A DNA stretch of 64,000 nucleotides, from NCBI RefSeq assembly GCF_006443095.1, contig NZ_VFWZ01000002.1:124001-188000 (forward strand), written 5' to 3'. This DNA is from Aquimarina algicola (GTDB taxonomy: Bacteria > Bacteroidota > Bacteroidia > Flavobacteriales > Flavobacteriaceae). Below, piece by piece: positions 41,722 through 51,414 of the stretch; positions within the stretch are counted from its first letter, which is position 1; every line of letters starts with the position of its first letter. The notes under the pieces are model-generated. The model ran no database searches, had not been told where the DNA came from, and saw only the letters and a list, made by a program, of their open reading frames with translations. Both the position numbers and the translations under genes were made by a program.

Positions 41722-42713
41722 AAAAAACGTCGTTATCAAATACAATATCAAACGAACCAAAATACCGATCGTTACATGCTATCATACAACTCATTAGTAA
41801 AAAACAACATTGCGGATTGTACACAAAAAAGTTTCAGTTTCTACCAGAATATGGAGAGGGGTATTTAGAATATCACCGATTTGAAGGATTGCAAGTCAGT
41901 ATTTTTGATGCCATGCTTCATCAGGATTTTAATATCTCAAGAAAACAAACTGTAGATGCTTTAGAGCTTTCTTTTTTGATAGATGGCGAACAGATCATAA
42001 AAATTGATGGAAATAAAGATGATTTTATTTATGAAAATCAAGAAAGTTATTTGGTGTACATTCCCAACGTTTCCGGGTCTGTCAAATACCACAAAAACAA
42101 ACCGCTCAAAGAAGTAAAAATACGGATGACTCAAGATTTTATCAAAAAATACGAACTCGATACTTCTTACGAAATAAAGACCAAATATGCTTTACGACAG
42201 TTCAAAAATAGTTTTATAAAACCATTATGTACAAAAACTCAGGAAATACTGGCAGAAATATTAATAGACAATAGACAAGGGTTATTAAAAAGATTGTTTC
42301 TCGAATCCAAAGTATTAGAACTGCTTTCTTTACAACTCGATGCAACACCTAAAGATAAGCCTGAAACTCAAAACACAGATCATCTTATCAAAAAGTTATA
42401 TAACGTACAGGTGATCATCAATGAAGATCTTACCACTCAGCATTCTGTTTATGAGCTTGCACGTAAAGTTGGTATCAATGATTTTATGCTAAAAAAAGAA
42501 TTTAAACGTGTATTTGGCACTACGATCTTTGAATATACCCTTGATCTTAGAATGACCAAAGCAAAAAAACTGTTGAGATACAGTAAGAAACCCATCTATG
42601 AAATCTCAGAATTAGTAGGATATAAAAATTCTACTCATTTTACCGCTGCTTTCAAAAAGATAGAAGGAATTACCCCAAAAAAATATAGAAAAGAAATTGC
42701 AGAAAGTTTATGA
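41703..42713 (+). CDS. AraC-family regulator of the siderophore system (PchR-like)
   Basis: The protein has 336 residues. The N-terminal 200 residues form the sensory domain (EYGEGYLEYHRFEGLQVSIF; AMLHQDFNISRKQTVDALEL), with the layout of PchR/YbtA-type siderophore regulators. The C-terminal AraC HTH covers about 235-333 (SVYELARKVGINDFMLKKEF; IYEISELVGYKNSTHFTAAF). It is divergent from the TonB operon. The same 28-bp direct repeat lies at its own start and at the biosynthesis promoter, so it probably activates both operons when the ferric siderophore is sensed. Confidence 0.88.
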   Translation: MDKKRRKKTSLSNTISNEPKYRSLHAIIQLISKKQHCGLYTKKFQFLPEYGEGYLEYHRFEGLQVSIFDAMLHQDFNISRKQTVDALELSFLIDGEQIIKIDGNKDDFIYENQESYLVYIPNVSGSVKYHKNKPLKEVKIRMTQDFIKKYELDTSYEIKTKYALRQFKNSFIKPLCTKTQEILAEILIDNRQGLLKRLFLESKVLELLSLQLDATPKDKPETQNTDHLIKKLYNVQVIINEDLTTQHSVYELARKVGINDFMLKKEFKRVFGTTIFEYTLDLRMTKAKKLLRYSKKPIYEISELVGYKNSTHFTAAFKKIEGITPKKYRKEIAESL

Positions 42714-42719
42714 TACTTC

Positions 42720-42805
42720 TGAAGTTTGAAGTTTAAAATTAGATTTTAGATGTTTGAAGTACAAAGTAATGAGTACAAAGTAATGTGTACAAAGTACGAG
42801 AAAAA
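42720..42805. repeat. Low-complexity direct repeats in the 42714-43094 gap
   Basis: GTACAAAGTA occurs three times in close succession (with ATGAG and ATGTG spacers), preceded by GAAGTTTGAAGTTTAAAA-like words. The rest of the gap has T/A-rich words (ACTTTTACATTT) and, near 43036-43056, an ACAAACA/TGTTTGT palindrome just before a TAATTTTG -7 box (43057-43064) that probably serves the gene at 43095. Confidence 0.6.
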
Positions 42806-43094
42806 AAATTTTCTTGGATCTCACCCTTCACCCTTTCAAAAGCTAATTTTCACTTTTACATTTTACATTTAGACTTTTACATTTTTAATCATTCTTCATG
42901 TCACAACAGCATAAACTAGAGACCAAAAACAATAAAAAAATCCCCCAAATGTGGAAATCCGTAAAAATCATAAAGAAAGATTGTTGATTTTTGAGAATCC
43001 TAATAATATAATATTAATGCAATTCTCAACTTAGTACAAACAAATGTAAATGTTTGTAATTTTGAATTAACACTAATACTCAAAATAAACTTCT

Positions 43095-43595
43095 ATGACT
43101 GAAAATATTTTATCTCTAATTATCGGTGGAGGAATTGCAATTATATCTGGAGGGTTGAGTCATTTTTTAAATAACTATTTTAAATCAAAAAATGAAAAGC
43201 AGAAATATGTATTTGAAAAATTAGAAGATATAATCGAAAGTGTAAGTAATTTGGAACAAAACTTTCAAACTGATATAGCTGGAATTTTAAAACTATCAAA
43301 CCCAAAGGACGGTGAAAAGATTCTAAATCTAACTTTTGAACAAAATAAACTAGAATGTCTTGTTAAAATATATCATAACGATTTATCAAAACCTTTTTTC
43401 GAATTAAAAAATGCAATGAATGCATATCATAAAAGAAAAAGGGAGATAATTAACTTTGAAAGAAATACAAAGATAGATAAAGAAAAAATTACAAATGAAT
43501 ACAATAGGTTAGTAGTTGACTTTGAAAATTTTATTAAAAAAAGTAATGAATTTATAAATTGCTTATCTAAGTATGGTAATAAGAAAATAAAATAA
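43095..43595 (+). CDS. Small membrane-anchored coiled-coil protein
   Basis: The protein has 166 residues. One N-terminal membrane segment (ILSLIIGGGIAIISGGLSHF) is followed by a long charged helical part (KYVFEKLEDIIESVSNLEQN; KRKREIINFERNTKIDKEKI). This is the usual pattern of single-pass proteins with a cytosolic coiled coil. No family is recognised. It is followed after 41 bases by the PH/SHOCT gene on the same strand. Confidence 0.65.
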   Translation: MTENILSLIIGGGIAIISGGLSHFLNNYFKSKNEKQKYVFEKLEDIIESVSNLEQNFQTDIAGILKLSNPKDGEKILNLTFEQNKLECLVKIYHNDLSKPFFELKNAMNAYHKRKREIINFERNTKIDKEKITNEYNRLVVDFENFIKKSNEFINCLSKYGNKKIK

Positions 43596-43636
43596 AAACG
43601 AGTGTTAATAGACATTGTAAAAAATTAAAACCTGTT

Positions 43637-44245
43637 TTGAAAGTAAAATCAAAAAAACATTGGTATTCATATACCGGAAATCTATTTTCAATCCTATTCT
43701 TAGGAATTCCTTGTCTAATATTTTATTACAAAAAAGAAGTAATACCTGAAATTCACCCATATCTTAGAATTGGAGTTTTAGTTTTTGGAGTTTGGTTATT
43801 TTACAAAATGCTTAGAGGAATTATTTTAAACTCAAGAGTCGAATGGATATTTGAAAACAATGTCCTAACTATTAAATCAGGCTTATTGCCTTGGAGAAGA
43901 ACAGTTTTTGGAATTGATATTTCTCAAATTTATGAGGCTTACTATTCAAAATCCTTTATGGGAACGCTTTTAGGCTTTGGGGGAATTTATATTAGAAGAA
44001 CTGATGGGGTTACATCTAAGATATATCAGCTCACAATGAATAATCATAAAAAGATGGTCTCAGAAATAAATAACGCAATATCATTATATAAAAATGATCA
44101 AAATGAAAAGAATGAAGTCTTAACCTCAAAAGAATCTTTATCAGACGAATTGAGGAAGCTTGCAGATTTAAACAAAGACGGTGTAATTTCTGATGAAGAA
44201 TTTGAAAAACTAAAAAGAAAATTATTGAATAATGTTCTTGATTAA
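43637..44245 (+). CDS. Membrane protein with PH-like and SHOCT-like domains
   Basis: The protein has 202 residues from a TTG start; no ATG is in reach. Two helices span about 14-32 and 43-60. A PH-like stretch follows (WIFENNVLTIKSGLLPWRRT; FGIDISQIYEAYYSKSF) and a C-terminal SHOCT-like helix pair (LSDELRKLADLNKDGVISDE, EEFEKLKRKLL). The DLNKDGVISDEEF part also fits an EF-hand-type calcium loop. The function is unknown. It is probably co-transcribed with the gene at 43095. Confidence 0.65.
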   Translation: MKVKSKKHWYSYTGNLFSILFLGIPCLIFYYKKEVIPEIHPYLRIGVLVFGVWLFYKMLRGIILNSRVEWIFENNVLTIKSGLLPWRRTVFGIDISQIYEAYYSKSFMGTLLGFGGIYIRRTDGVTSKIYQLTMNNHKKMVSEINNAISLYKNDQNEKNEVLTSKESLSDELRKLADLNKDGVISDEEFEKLKRKLLNNVLD

Positions 44246-44438
44246 CACTTATTCTTATTTAACTCTTAACCTCTAAACAACCTTTTTGATTCGATATATA
44301 TTTACAAAATTATGTATTATCACACGCAACTATCCATAACTAGTACCTTCAAACTGAACTTGTCACCTTATTAAAAACCCTATAAAACTTTTACTTTATA
44401 TCATCCAATAAGTTAGTTTTTTAGAGATACAGTGCGTT

Positions 44439-45272
44439 TTATGAAGACAAACTAACCTTTACTTTTCTTGCCTGTGCATTGCCTAATGCTTCCATCTTAC
44501 GAAGATCAAATTTATGAACATTCATACAAGCCTCTACCCATAAGTCTGTGATTTTGATAAGCTCTTCTTTCGACAACGGAAAAACGATTTTTTGGCACTG
44601 CCGATGGTAATATTCAAAGTTAAATTTTTCTCTAATGCTATCTATATGAGACAGTAAAGAAAAGGTTGCATCTTCAAATCCAATTAAATGATCGATACAA
44701 CCTTTTTGATATAAATCTCTAGCAGTATAGATTTGTCCGTTTTTTAATATGATGTCAGCGTCTTTATGGTTTAACTTTCTGTACAAAAAGCTATAGGCTC
44801 CCATTCCAGGAAAAAGATTGAATTTATTTTCAGGAAGGCAAAACTTAACTTGCTCTTCTGCTACGATCAGATCATGCGCCAAAACACATTCAAAACCTCC
44901 TCCATAGGCATTGCCTTCTACCAGAGCAACCGTCAATACGTCTAAACCAAAAGAAGTATAGATCTCAAAAATAGCATCGATACATAAATGGGCATATTTA
45001 CGAAGTTCAGAAAGATTACCAGATGTAATATTTCTTATAAAAAATGGCAAATCGCCTCCCATATTATAAATCCCATGATGTTCTGAGGCAGATACAATAA
45101 ATTTAAGTGGTCTATCTGGTGTAGAAAAATAGTCTCTAACCCATCCCGCAAACTCTTTGAATTCTTGTAGTCCTTTCAAACAGAAGTTTGGCATTCCTGT
45201 ATTTTTAATTTTCCAAAGTAACATCTCCTGTTCTTTGTAATATGTGACATCAAGGCAACCAAAACTTCTCAT
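44439..45272 (-). CDS. RpfF-like (DSF synthase family) crotonase in the siderophore operon
   Basis: The protein has 277 residues of the crotonase fold. Unlike ordinary enoyl-CoA hydratases it follows RpfF closely: YNMGGDLPFF (RpfF FNLGGDLALF), LVEGNAYGGGFE (LVQGNALGGGFE), LPENKFNLFPGMGAYSF (LPEVLFDLFPGMGAYSF). The two catalytic glutamates are kept with the same 20-residue spacing (Glu128 and Glu148 here, Glu141 and Glu161 in RpfF). RpfF dehydrates 3-hydroxyacyl-ACP and releases cis-2-unsaturated fatty acids. Here it is the last gene of the operon, 17 bases after the membrane acyltransferase. It may make an acyl group for the siderophore or a linked signal. Confidence 0.85.
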   Translation of the reverse strand: MRSFGCLDVTYYKEQEMLLWKIKNTGMPNFCLKGLQEFKEFAGWVRDYFSTPDRPLKFIVSASEHHGIYNMGGDLPFFIRNITSGNLSELRKYAHLCIDAIFEIYTSFGLDVLTVALVEGNAYGGGFECVLAHDLIVAEEQVKFCLPENKFNLFPGMGAYSFLYRKLNHKDADIILKNGQIYTARDLYQKGCIDHLIGFEDATFSLLSHIDSIREKFNFEYYHRQCQKIVFPLSKEELIKITDLWVEACMNVHKFDLRKMEALGNAQARKVKVSLSS

Positions 45273-45289
45273 CTCTTTTGCTATTACTA

Positions 45290-46417
45290 TTAAACTATCG
45301 ATTTTTTTGAAATGACTTTGCTTGTTTTATCTTTCTTTATTGAAAAAAGCTTGTCAAGGCCTTTTTGTATCATTAGGGTAAGTGATAGAAAAACAGGAAT
45401 TAAAATCAAAACTCCCACAACTCCAAATTGTTGATATCCTAGCACTCCCATACCCCAACAAATAATAACCCATTGTATGATATATATGGTGGTTACTCTT
45501 TTACTACAATAAAATAAGAACTCAAATATTTTGTTTGATTTAACTTTGGAAGTTACTGTATGTGAAATCCATAACAGTACAAGATTAAATCCTGCCAAAT
45601 ATAATACCCCACCTGGTCCCAGATGAAAATAATCTCCAAAATGATACTCAAAGTTATAGTAACACAATCCTCCTCCCGCAATCATTAACACAATTCCAAA
45701 AAAGAGCATCCTTGTAAAAACAAACTTTTGGTCTTTATTTCTTTCATTGTACCATTTTCCAAAAAACATTCCGAGTAATATAAAAGAAAACCAAGGAAAT
45801 ACAGCAAAATACACATTCCATCCGGCTCCCCACATAAGATCTAAGACATAATCCAATCCTGAAATACCTAAGCGGAAACCATGTATCTCCTTGGTCGTAA
45901 AAGCAATAACAAGTGAAAGTAATAATGGAATATATTTGTTTTTACCAAATTGATTGATAATGCCCATAAATAGCAATGAAACTCCTGCCAGTTGTAAAAT
46001 ATCGCCTGTCAATAACATATAAACCATGTTATCAAAAGTAGCCGGAGGTGTCCAGCCATAAGCTTCTATAAAATTATCAGGCATTGTTCCTAATGCTGTA
46101 GGCAACACAAATTTTAAAAAATTCATGAGATACCCTGCCAACAATAAATAAATCCCCCTTTTAATTGATAATATAGCACTTTGATTTCTGGATAAAGTAA
46201 ATGAGATCCCCATTGCTACCAAAAACATAGGAGTACCTTTTCCAATAAAATGGATGGCTTCTCCTAACCATGTTTCACTTTGTGTAGCAATACTACCATA
46301 AATCCATAGTGTATGTACCAAAACGACCATAAGAACACTAACTCCTCTGGCAAAATCTACTGCAAGGATTCTTTTTGAATTTGTAATTGTTTTCGTTTCT
46401 ATTTTTTGATGCTCCAT
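45290..46417 (-). CDS. Membrane acyltransferase, HGSNAT/DUF1624-like
   Basis: The protein has 375 residues with about ten hydrophobic helices. The first helix region LAVDFARGVSVLMVVLVHTL, followed by a GKGTPMFLVAMGISFTLSR segment, is the signature of the heparan-alpha-glucosaminide N-acetyltransferase/acyltransferase-3-like group, where the conserved His (VHTLW) is catalytic. These proteins move acyl groups across or at the inner membrane to amines or hydroxyls. In this operon it may acylate or tailor the siderophore, a role not described for the known bisucaberin or desferrioxamine clusters. It is 63 bases after the second synthetase gene. Confidence 0.75.
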   Translation of the reverse strand: MEHQKIETKTITNSKRILAVDFARGVSVLMVVLVHTLWIYGSIATQSETWLGEAIHFIGKGTPMFLVAMGISFTLSRNQSAILSIKRGIYLLLAGYLMNFLKFVLPTALGTMPDNFIEAYGWTPPATFDNMVYMLLTGDILQLAGVSLLFMGIINQFGKNKYIPLLLSLVIAFTTKEIHGFRLGISGLDYVLDLMWGAGWNVYFAVFPWFSFILLGMFFGKWYNERNKDQKFVFTRMLFFGIVLMIAGGGLCYYNFEYHFGDYFHLGPGGVLYLAGFNLVLLWISHTVTSKVKSNKIFEFLFYCSKRVTTIYIIQWVIICWGMGVLGYQQFGVVGVLILIPVFLSLTLMIQKGLDKLFSIKKDKTSKVISKKSIV

Positions 46418-46480
46418 AATAGCTTTTTGTCTAATAGTTTTCTTTTTATTCGTGTATTTTTTTCATTAATATCCAGCTGG

Positions 46481-48928
46481 TTATGCATCAACATTCTGGA
46501 TATCTTCTTTGATAAACATTATATTTTGGGTTTTAAATCTTGCAATTGGGTTTTGCAACATTCCATCTAGAATTAAACTCTCAATAGGATCGCCAAGATT
46601 GAGCATTTGCTTCGTATTTCGCAACTGCAATCTATTTAAGCAACATCTATCAAACTCTGGAATAAAAAGATCATACTTATCATATTTTTCCTGAAACTCT
46701 GGGTGCTCTGATTGATAGATTAGAATACATTCTGCCACCAATTGCCAAAAGTGATCTTCTTCAAATCCTGAGTGTTTTTCTAAAATTGAAGACATAAATC
46801 TGAAGAAACAATCAAAGACATCTGTGAAAATGGTAAGCACTTTCATCTCATCAGAGGTTTTGGTGTACAACCGTTCTGCTTCACCAAACAATTTTTCTTT
46901 GTTAAAAACAATCACTTCTTCTGTGATATCTTTCATCAAAATATGAACAGGGGTATGATCCTCCATCACCATAATGATGTTTTCGCCATGAGGCATAAAT
47001 ACCAATTCATGTTTATAAAAACAATGCAACAATGGGCTTAGATATGCATGTAAGTATCTGCGAACCCATGTTAATGTGTCATTTCCGGAAGCATTAATTA
47101 GTGCTGCAAGAAAAGAATTGCCTTGATTATCTATATGCAAAAAGGCAGCCATTGTCATTAGGTTTTGGTGTGCTTCAATCTTATTATGAGGACTTTCTCG
47201 CCATAAGGCGGACAACATTTTATTATGAGCATTTGTTTTTCCTAACACTTCGTAATATGTATTCTGAAAACCAACAGTAGCCACTTCGCCAAGCATTGTA
47301 AAACCAGTACTTTTAAGATACGGATCATTTTCAAGCAACTTCGTAATCCAATTTGTGATGTGTGGAGTACTTTTCATATAATACGGCGAAAGTCCTCTCA
47401 CAAATCCCATATTCAAAATCGATAGCGCAGTTTTGGTATACATTTTTTCGGGATTGCTACAATTATATAAGGTACGTATTGACTGTTGCGCACTATAATG
47501 ATCTTCACTCTCTCCTAAAAAAACAAGGTTTTGATTTGCTATATCAGCCGCAAACACATGTTGGATCTTATTGTTCCATTGCCAGGGATGTACGGGGATA
47601 AATGTATAGTCTTCTATATCCAATCCAAGTGCTTGAAGCTTTGTATTAAATTTTGCGATACTGCTTATTCCTATTTCTTTTCGCATCAAAGGCTTATATC
47701 CAAATTGTTTTGTGGATGTAAAAGTTGTTTTACTGTTATGCCCTGCCAACCATATGATCGTAAAAGGATGATTCGCTTCTGGAGCATACTTCATATAGTC
47801 TTCGCTGTCGAATCCTATTCGTCCGTTATTGGCAACAAAACAAGGATGCCCCTCTGTCATAGCATGCTCTATCATCTGAAAAGAGGTATGTATTAATTCT
47901 TGAGCAGAAAATTGTTGATTCGCATACTTATATGCTGCACCAGACAATGTGCTTGTGATTTCTTCTAAATACACAGCAAGTAAATCTTCTGGGATACCTA
48001 AAGTATTTTTGAATTCTACAATAAATGTCAGTGCTTCTATAGGTTGTATGATCTCAATTTTCTTTTTTACAATGGTTTGTTCATCTATATCCCAATGATC
48101 TAGTGCTCTTTTTGTAGCGTTAAATTCGTAGGTAATATCTGATGTATCTGAAATAAGGACATAAGTGTTTGAAGCCTTTTCTTTTTCAATTTTTTGAGGA
48201 ATAAAAACACGTTCATGAGCAAATTCACTGATGGCTTTGCGTACCAGTGCCAGATTAACCTTTTTCCATATTTCAGGAGATAGGTGCATCATGGTAGATT
48301 TGGATTGGTCAGTTAGTTGTACGCTTGTCATTGTGTTTGATTTTTGTTGTAACCATTTTGCTTGTTGATACACTTGTTTTTCACAAAATGCTAATGCTGC
48401 TCTTTTTTCGGGCAATTCAATTTCTTTTTGATATTGAAAACCTGCTTTTTTATTGAGTTTATGAATCTTTTCATTTCTCACATCTGGTTCGACCACAATC
48501 CTATCGATATTAGGTTGATCAAAGAAGAAGTCTAAAACGGTACTAAATACATTCCATGTAAAGTTTTTTATTTTTTGTGTAGGTGGGGCTACCAAAATAT
48601 GCATTCCATAATCTGTATCTTTTGCCTTGTAATACTTTGCAATTCGATCTGCTGTAGCTTTGTATTTCTCCATTAAAAAAATAGGTTTGCCCTCATGCTC
48701 TCCTATAAAAACATCATAGTATTTTTGGGCAACTAGCTTAGCATATTCTTCTCGTACTTCATGTATTGTACTATCCAACATCCCCCAATATGACGCATAC
48801 GGTTTGGTCACCCATTCATGCAAAAAACCTGCATCTTGTTCTACATTAAGATAACGTAAATGAATGGTTCCAAACCCTTGGATAGATTTTGAAAACACAT
48901 ATTTTGATATTTCTGTATGAATATTCAT
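46481..48928 (-). CDS. GNAT acyltransferase-IucA/IucC siderophore synthetase fusion, copy 2
   Basis: The protein has 815 residues. Residues about 15-195 form an AlcB/RhbD-type acyltransferase (YGMHILVAPPTQKIKNFTWN; IVVEPDVRNEKIHKLNKKAG). Residues 215-800 form an NIS synthetase: EGHPCFVANNGRIGFDSEDY, IPVHPWQWNNKI, QQSIRTLYNC (S-x-R-T), TKTALSILNMGFVRGLS and MPHGENIIMVMED. The order acyltransferase then synthetase is that of BibC/DfoC, which acylate N-hydroxycadaverine and join the units. It is a tandem paralogue of 48945-51404, 16 bases apart. Which amide step each performs cannot be told from sequence. Confidence 0.9.
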   Translation of the reverse strand: MNIHTEISKYVFSKSIQGFGTIHLRYLNVEQDAGFLHEWVTKPYASYWGMLDSTIHEVREEYAKLVAQKYYDVFIGEHEGKPIFLMEKYKATADRIAKYYKAKDTDYGMHILVAPPTQKIKNFTWNVFSTVLDFFFDQPNIDRIVVEPDVRNEKIHKLNKKAGFQYQKEIELPEKRAALAFCEKQVYQQAKWLQQKSNTMTSVQLTDQSKSTMMHLSPEIWKKVNLALVRKAISEFAHERVFIPQKIEKEKASNTYVLISDTSDITYEFNATKRALDHWDIDEQTIVKKKIEIIQPIEALTFIVEFKNTLGIPEDLLAVYLEEITSTLSGAAYKYANQQFSAQELIHTSFQMIEHAMTEGHPCFVANNGRIGFDSEDYMKYAPEANHPFTIIWLAGHNSKTTFTSTKQFGYKPLMRKEIGISSIAKFNTKLQALGLDIEDYTFIPVHPWQWNNKIQHVFAADIANQNLVFLGESEDHYSAQQSIRTLYNCSNPEKMYTKTALSILNMGFVRGLSPYYMKSTPHITNWITKLLENDPYLKSTGFTMLGEVATVGFQNTYYEVLGKTNAHNKMLSALWRESPHNKIEAHQNLMTMAAFLHIDNQGNSFLAALINASGNDTLTWVRRYLHAYLSPLLHCFYKHELVFMPHGENIIMVMEDHTPVHILMKDITEEVIVFNKEKLFGEAERLYTKTSDEMKVLTIFTDVFDCFFRFMSSILEKHSGFEEDHFWQLVAECILIYQSEHPEFQEKYDKYDLFIPEFDRCCLNRLQLRNTKQMLNLGDPIESLILDGMLQNPIARFKTQNIMFIKEDIQNVDA

Positions 48929-48944
48929 AAAATTAGTATCATGT

Positions 48945-51404
48945 TTAAGAAGCTGCTTCTACAATATCTTTTCTGTAACTCGCAATAGGGTTCTTCAATC
49001 GACCTGCAAATTGAAGTAAAGCAACAGGGTCATCCAGGTCTATCATTTGTTTATGGTTATTCAATTGTAACCTGTTGAGACAAGACAAATGAAAATCCGG
49101 GGCAAATAAATCATATTGTTTGAACTTGGCTGATTTCTCAGGATAGCGTTCTTGATATTCCTGAATATTGGCAGCAACAGTTTTCCAAAATTCATGTTCA
49201 GAAAAACCGGCATGTGCTTCCAGAATATGAGACATAAACCTAAAGAAGCCATCAAAAATATCGGTAAATACAGATAATAATTTGACATCTTCTGGCACCG
49301 GAGCATACATTCGTTTAAGGTGTTCTGGTAATTCTACTTCGGGACTAAGAATACAAGCTTCTTCGGTAATGTCTTTTAACAATGCTTTTACCGGAATATG
49401 ATCTTCTAATACCATGATAAGGTTTTCACCATGGGGCATAAAAACCAAATCAAAATGATAAAAACAGTGTAATAAAGGGCTTAAATATGCTTTAAAATAC
49501 CTTTGAAGCCAATCTTGTATGGAGAGTCCTGATTTTTGGATAATCTTGGGCAATAAGGCTTCGCCTTTGTGATCGATATGAAGAAAAGCCGCCATCGTCA
49601 TAGGTGTTTGCTTTTGAGTAATCGCACTCATTGGACTTTCTCTCCATAAAGAAGCTAACATTTTATTATAATCATTATGGGGTCCAAACTCTTCAAAGTG
49701 AGGATTTACATAACTCACTGAAGCAATTTCACCAAGCATACGAAACCCAGTCTCCTGAATGTAAGGGTCATTGTATAAAAGCTCTTCTAACCAAACTGCC
49801 ATTTTGGGTGCTGTACCTAAATAATATAATGGTAAGCCTCTCATGAAACCCATATTCAAAATAGACAGTGCTGTTTTGGTATAAAATTTATGAGGATTGG
49901 TACTATTAAAAAGTGTTCGAACTGATTGTTGTGCAAAGTACTGATCCGGACTATACCCTAAACAGATCAAATTTCCCTCGGCAATCTCGGGTGAAAATAT
50001 GTGGGCCAACTTATTAAACCATTGCCAGGGATGCATCGGGATGAAGAAATAATCATCCGGATCAAAACCTTTGCTCTTTATTATCTCATTAAAAGCGGTT
50101 AATGTATCTTGATCAAGTTCGTTTTGTATCAGTGTTTGATAAGGTAAATCTTCTATAGCTGCATATACGGCTCTACTTTTATGACCCGCCAGCCATAGCA
50201 ATGAAAAAGAATTTCCTGCCTCGGGGGCATATGATCTATAATCACTACTATCAAACCCAATTCTACCATTGTTTGCCACAAATCCAGGATGCCCCTCTGT
50301 CATAGATTGCTCTATCGTTTGAAAATCTGCATCTACCAGTGCTTCTGACAATGGGTTTCCTTTCAAAAACTTAAAAGCGCTTCCGTATAGTGTGCTGATA
50401 ATTTCTTCTAAGTACAAGGGCAATTGATCATTACTAATACCTAGTTGTTTTCTAAATTCTTTGATAAAGATCACCCCATCAAGAATTGCAAGTTCGTTGT
50501 CTTTATATTTTTTAATAGAAGAAGTATTGATCCAAAGGTGATTGAGTGCCAATGGTTTTGCTTTAAATTGATATGCTGTAGTATCATGATCGGTTTGTAG
50601 TGTATACATGTTCCAGCCATCTTGCAGTTCTTCTGTTACCGTTGGTTTGACTAATAACTCATGACTAAATTCACAAATTGCCTTTGTAATAAACAACGCA
50701 TTTACTTGTCTCCATACTTCTGGTTGTAGATGGGCAATTGACTGCTGCGGCGAAACAGCGTTATCTAGTGTATTCATAGCACTTCTTTTATGAATTGTGG
50801 GTAATAATTTAAGTTGTTGATATGTAGCTCTAGACAAAAATGCCAATTGAGCCGTTTTGTGTGGTAATTCTATAATTTTATCTAATTGAAATCCGATCCG
50901 TTGACAAAGTGCAAACATCTTTTTGTTGCGAATATCCGGTTCTACCAAAATCTGCTTGATGGTAGTATCTTCAAACACAAAATCCATGATTGTCCGAAAC
51001 AGATACCAGGTAAAATTTGAAATTTTAACCTTTGGTGGTGCTACGATAATATGGATGCCTTTGTCTGTGTCTTTTGCAGGATAATAATCTCCAACAACAT
51101 CCTGTGTGGGAGCATATCTCTCAAGTATAAAAACAGCTTCTCCTTTGTATTCTCCTACAAAAATATCATAATGAGCGGGTTGCATTAATGTTTTGTATTC
51201 TGCTTTTACCTCTTCGAGTGTATAATTTTGCATCCCCCAAAAAATGGCATAATCCAGATTTACCCATTCATGAAGAATAGGACTATCTTTTTTGACATCA
51301 AATTTCCGAATGCGAATAGCTCCCAAATCATCATAATGTGTTGTAAACACATATTCTTGATTTGTGTTTTCTAAGGAAATATTATAATCATGTTGTTTAG
51401 ACAT
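48945..51404 (-). CDS. GNAT acyltransferase-IucA/IucC siderophore synthetase fusion, copy 1
   Basis: The protein has 819 residues with the same two-domain layout as copy 2. The acyltransferase spans about 20-200 (KGIHIIVAPPKVKISNFTWY; ILVEPDIRNKKMFALCQRIG). The synthetase has EGHPGFVANNGRIGFDSSDY, IPMHPWQWFNKL, QQSVRTLFNSTN, MGFMRGLPLYYLG and MPHGENLIMVLED. All adenylation motifs that I can see are intact in both copies, so neither is a dead duplicate. The pair are similar throughout but clearly diverged, which suggests old duplication and division of labour. It is 10 bases after the MFS gene. Confidence 0.9.
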   Translation of the reverse strand: MSKQHDYNISLENTNQEYVFTTHYDDLGAIRIRKFDVKKDSPILHEWVNLDYAIFWGMQNYTLEEVKAEYKTLMQPAHYDIFVGEYKGEAVFILERYAPTQDVVGDYYPAKDTDKGIHIIVAPPKVKISNFTWYLFRTIMDFVFEDTTIKQILVEPDIRNKKMFALCQRIGFQLDKIIELPHKTAQLAFLSRATYQQLKLLPTIHKRSAMNTLDNAVSPQQSIAHLQPEVWRQVNALFITKAICEFSHELLVKPTVTEELQDGWNMYTLQTDHDTTAYQFKAKPLALNHLWINTSSIKKYKDNELAILDGVIFIKEFRKQLGISNDQLPLYLEEIISTLYGSAFKFLKGNPLSEALVDADFQTIEQSMTEGHPGFVANNGRIGFDSSDYRSYAPEAGNSFSLLWLAGHKSRAVYAAIEDLPYQTLIQNELDQDTLTAFNEIIKSKGFDPDDYFFIPMHPWQWFNKLAHIFSPEIAEGNLICLGYSPDQYFAQQSVRTLFNSTNPHKFYTKTALSILNMGFMRGLPLYYLGTAPKMAVWLEELLYNDPYIQETGFRMLGEIASVSYVNPHFEEFGPHNDYNKMLASLWRESPMSAITQKQTPMTMAAFLHIDHKGEALLPKIIQKSGLSIQDWLQRYFKAYLSPLLHCFYHFDLVFMPHGENLIMVLEDHIPVKALLKDITEEACILSPEVELPEHLKRMYAPVPEDVKLLSVFTDIFDGFFRFMSHILEAHAGFSEHEFWKTVAANIQEYQERYPEKSAKFKQYDLFAPDFHLSCLNRLQLNNHKQMIDLDDPVALLQFAGRLKNPIASYRKDIVEAAS

Positions 51405-51414
51405 ACAAGATTCT

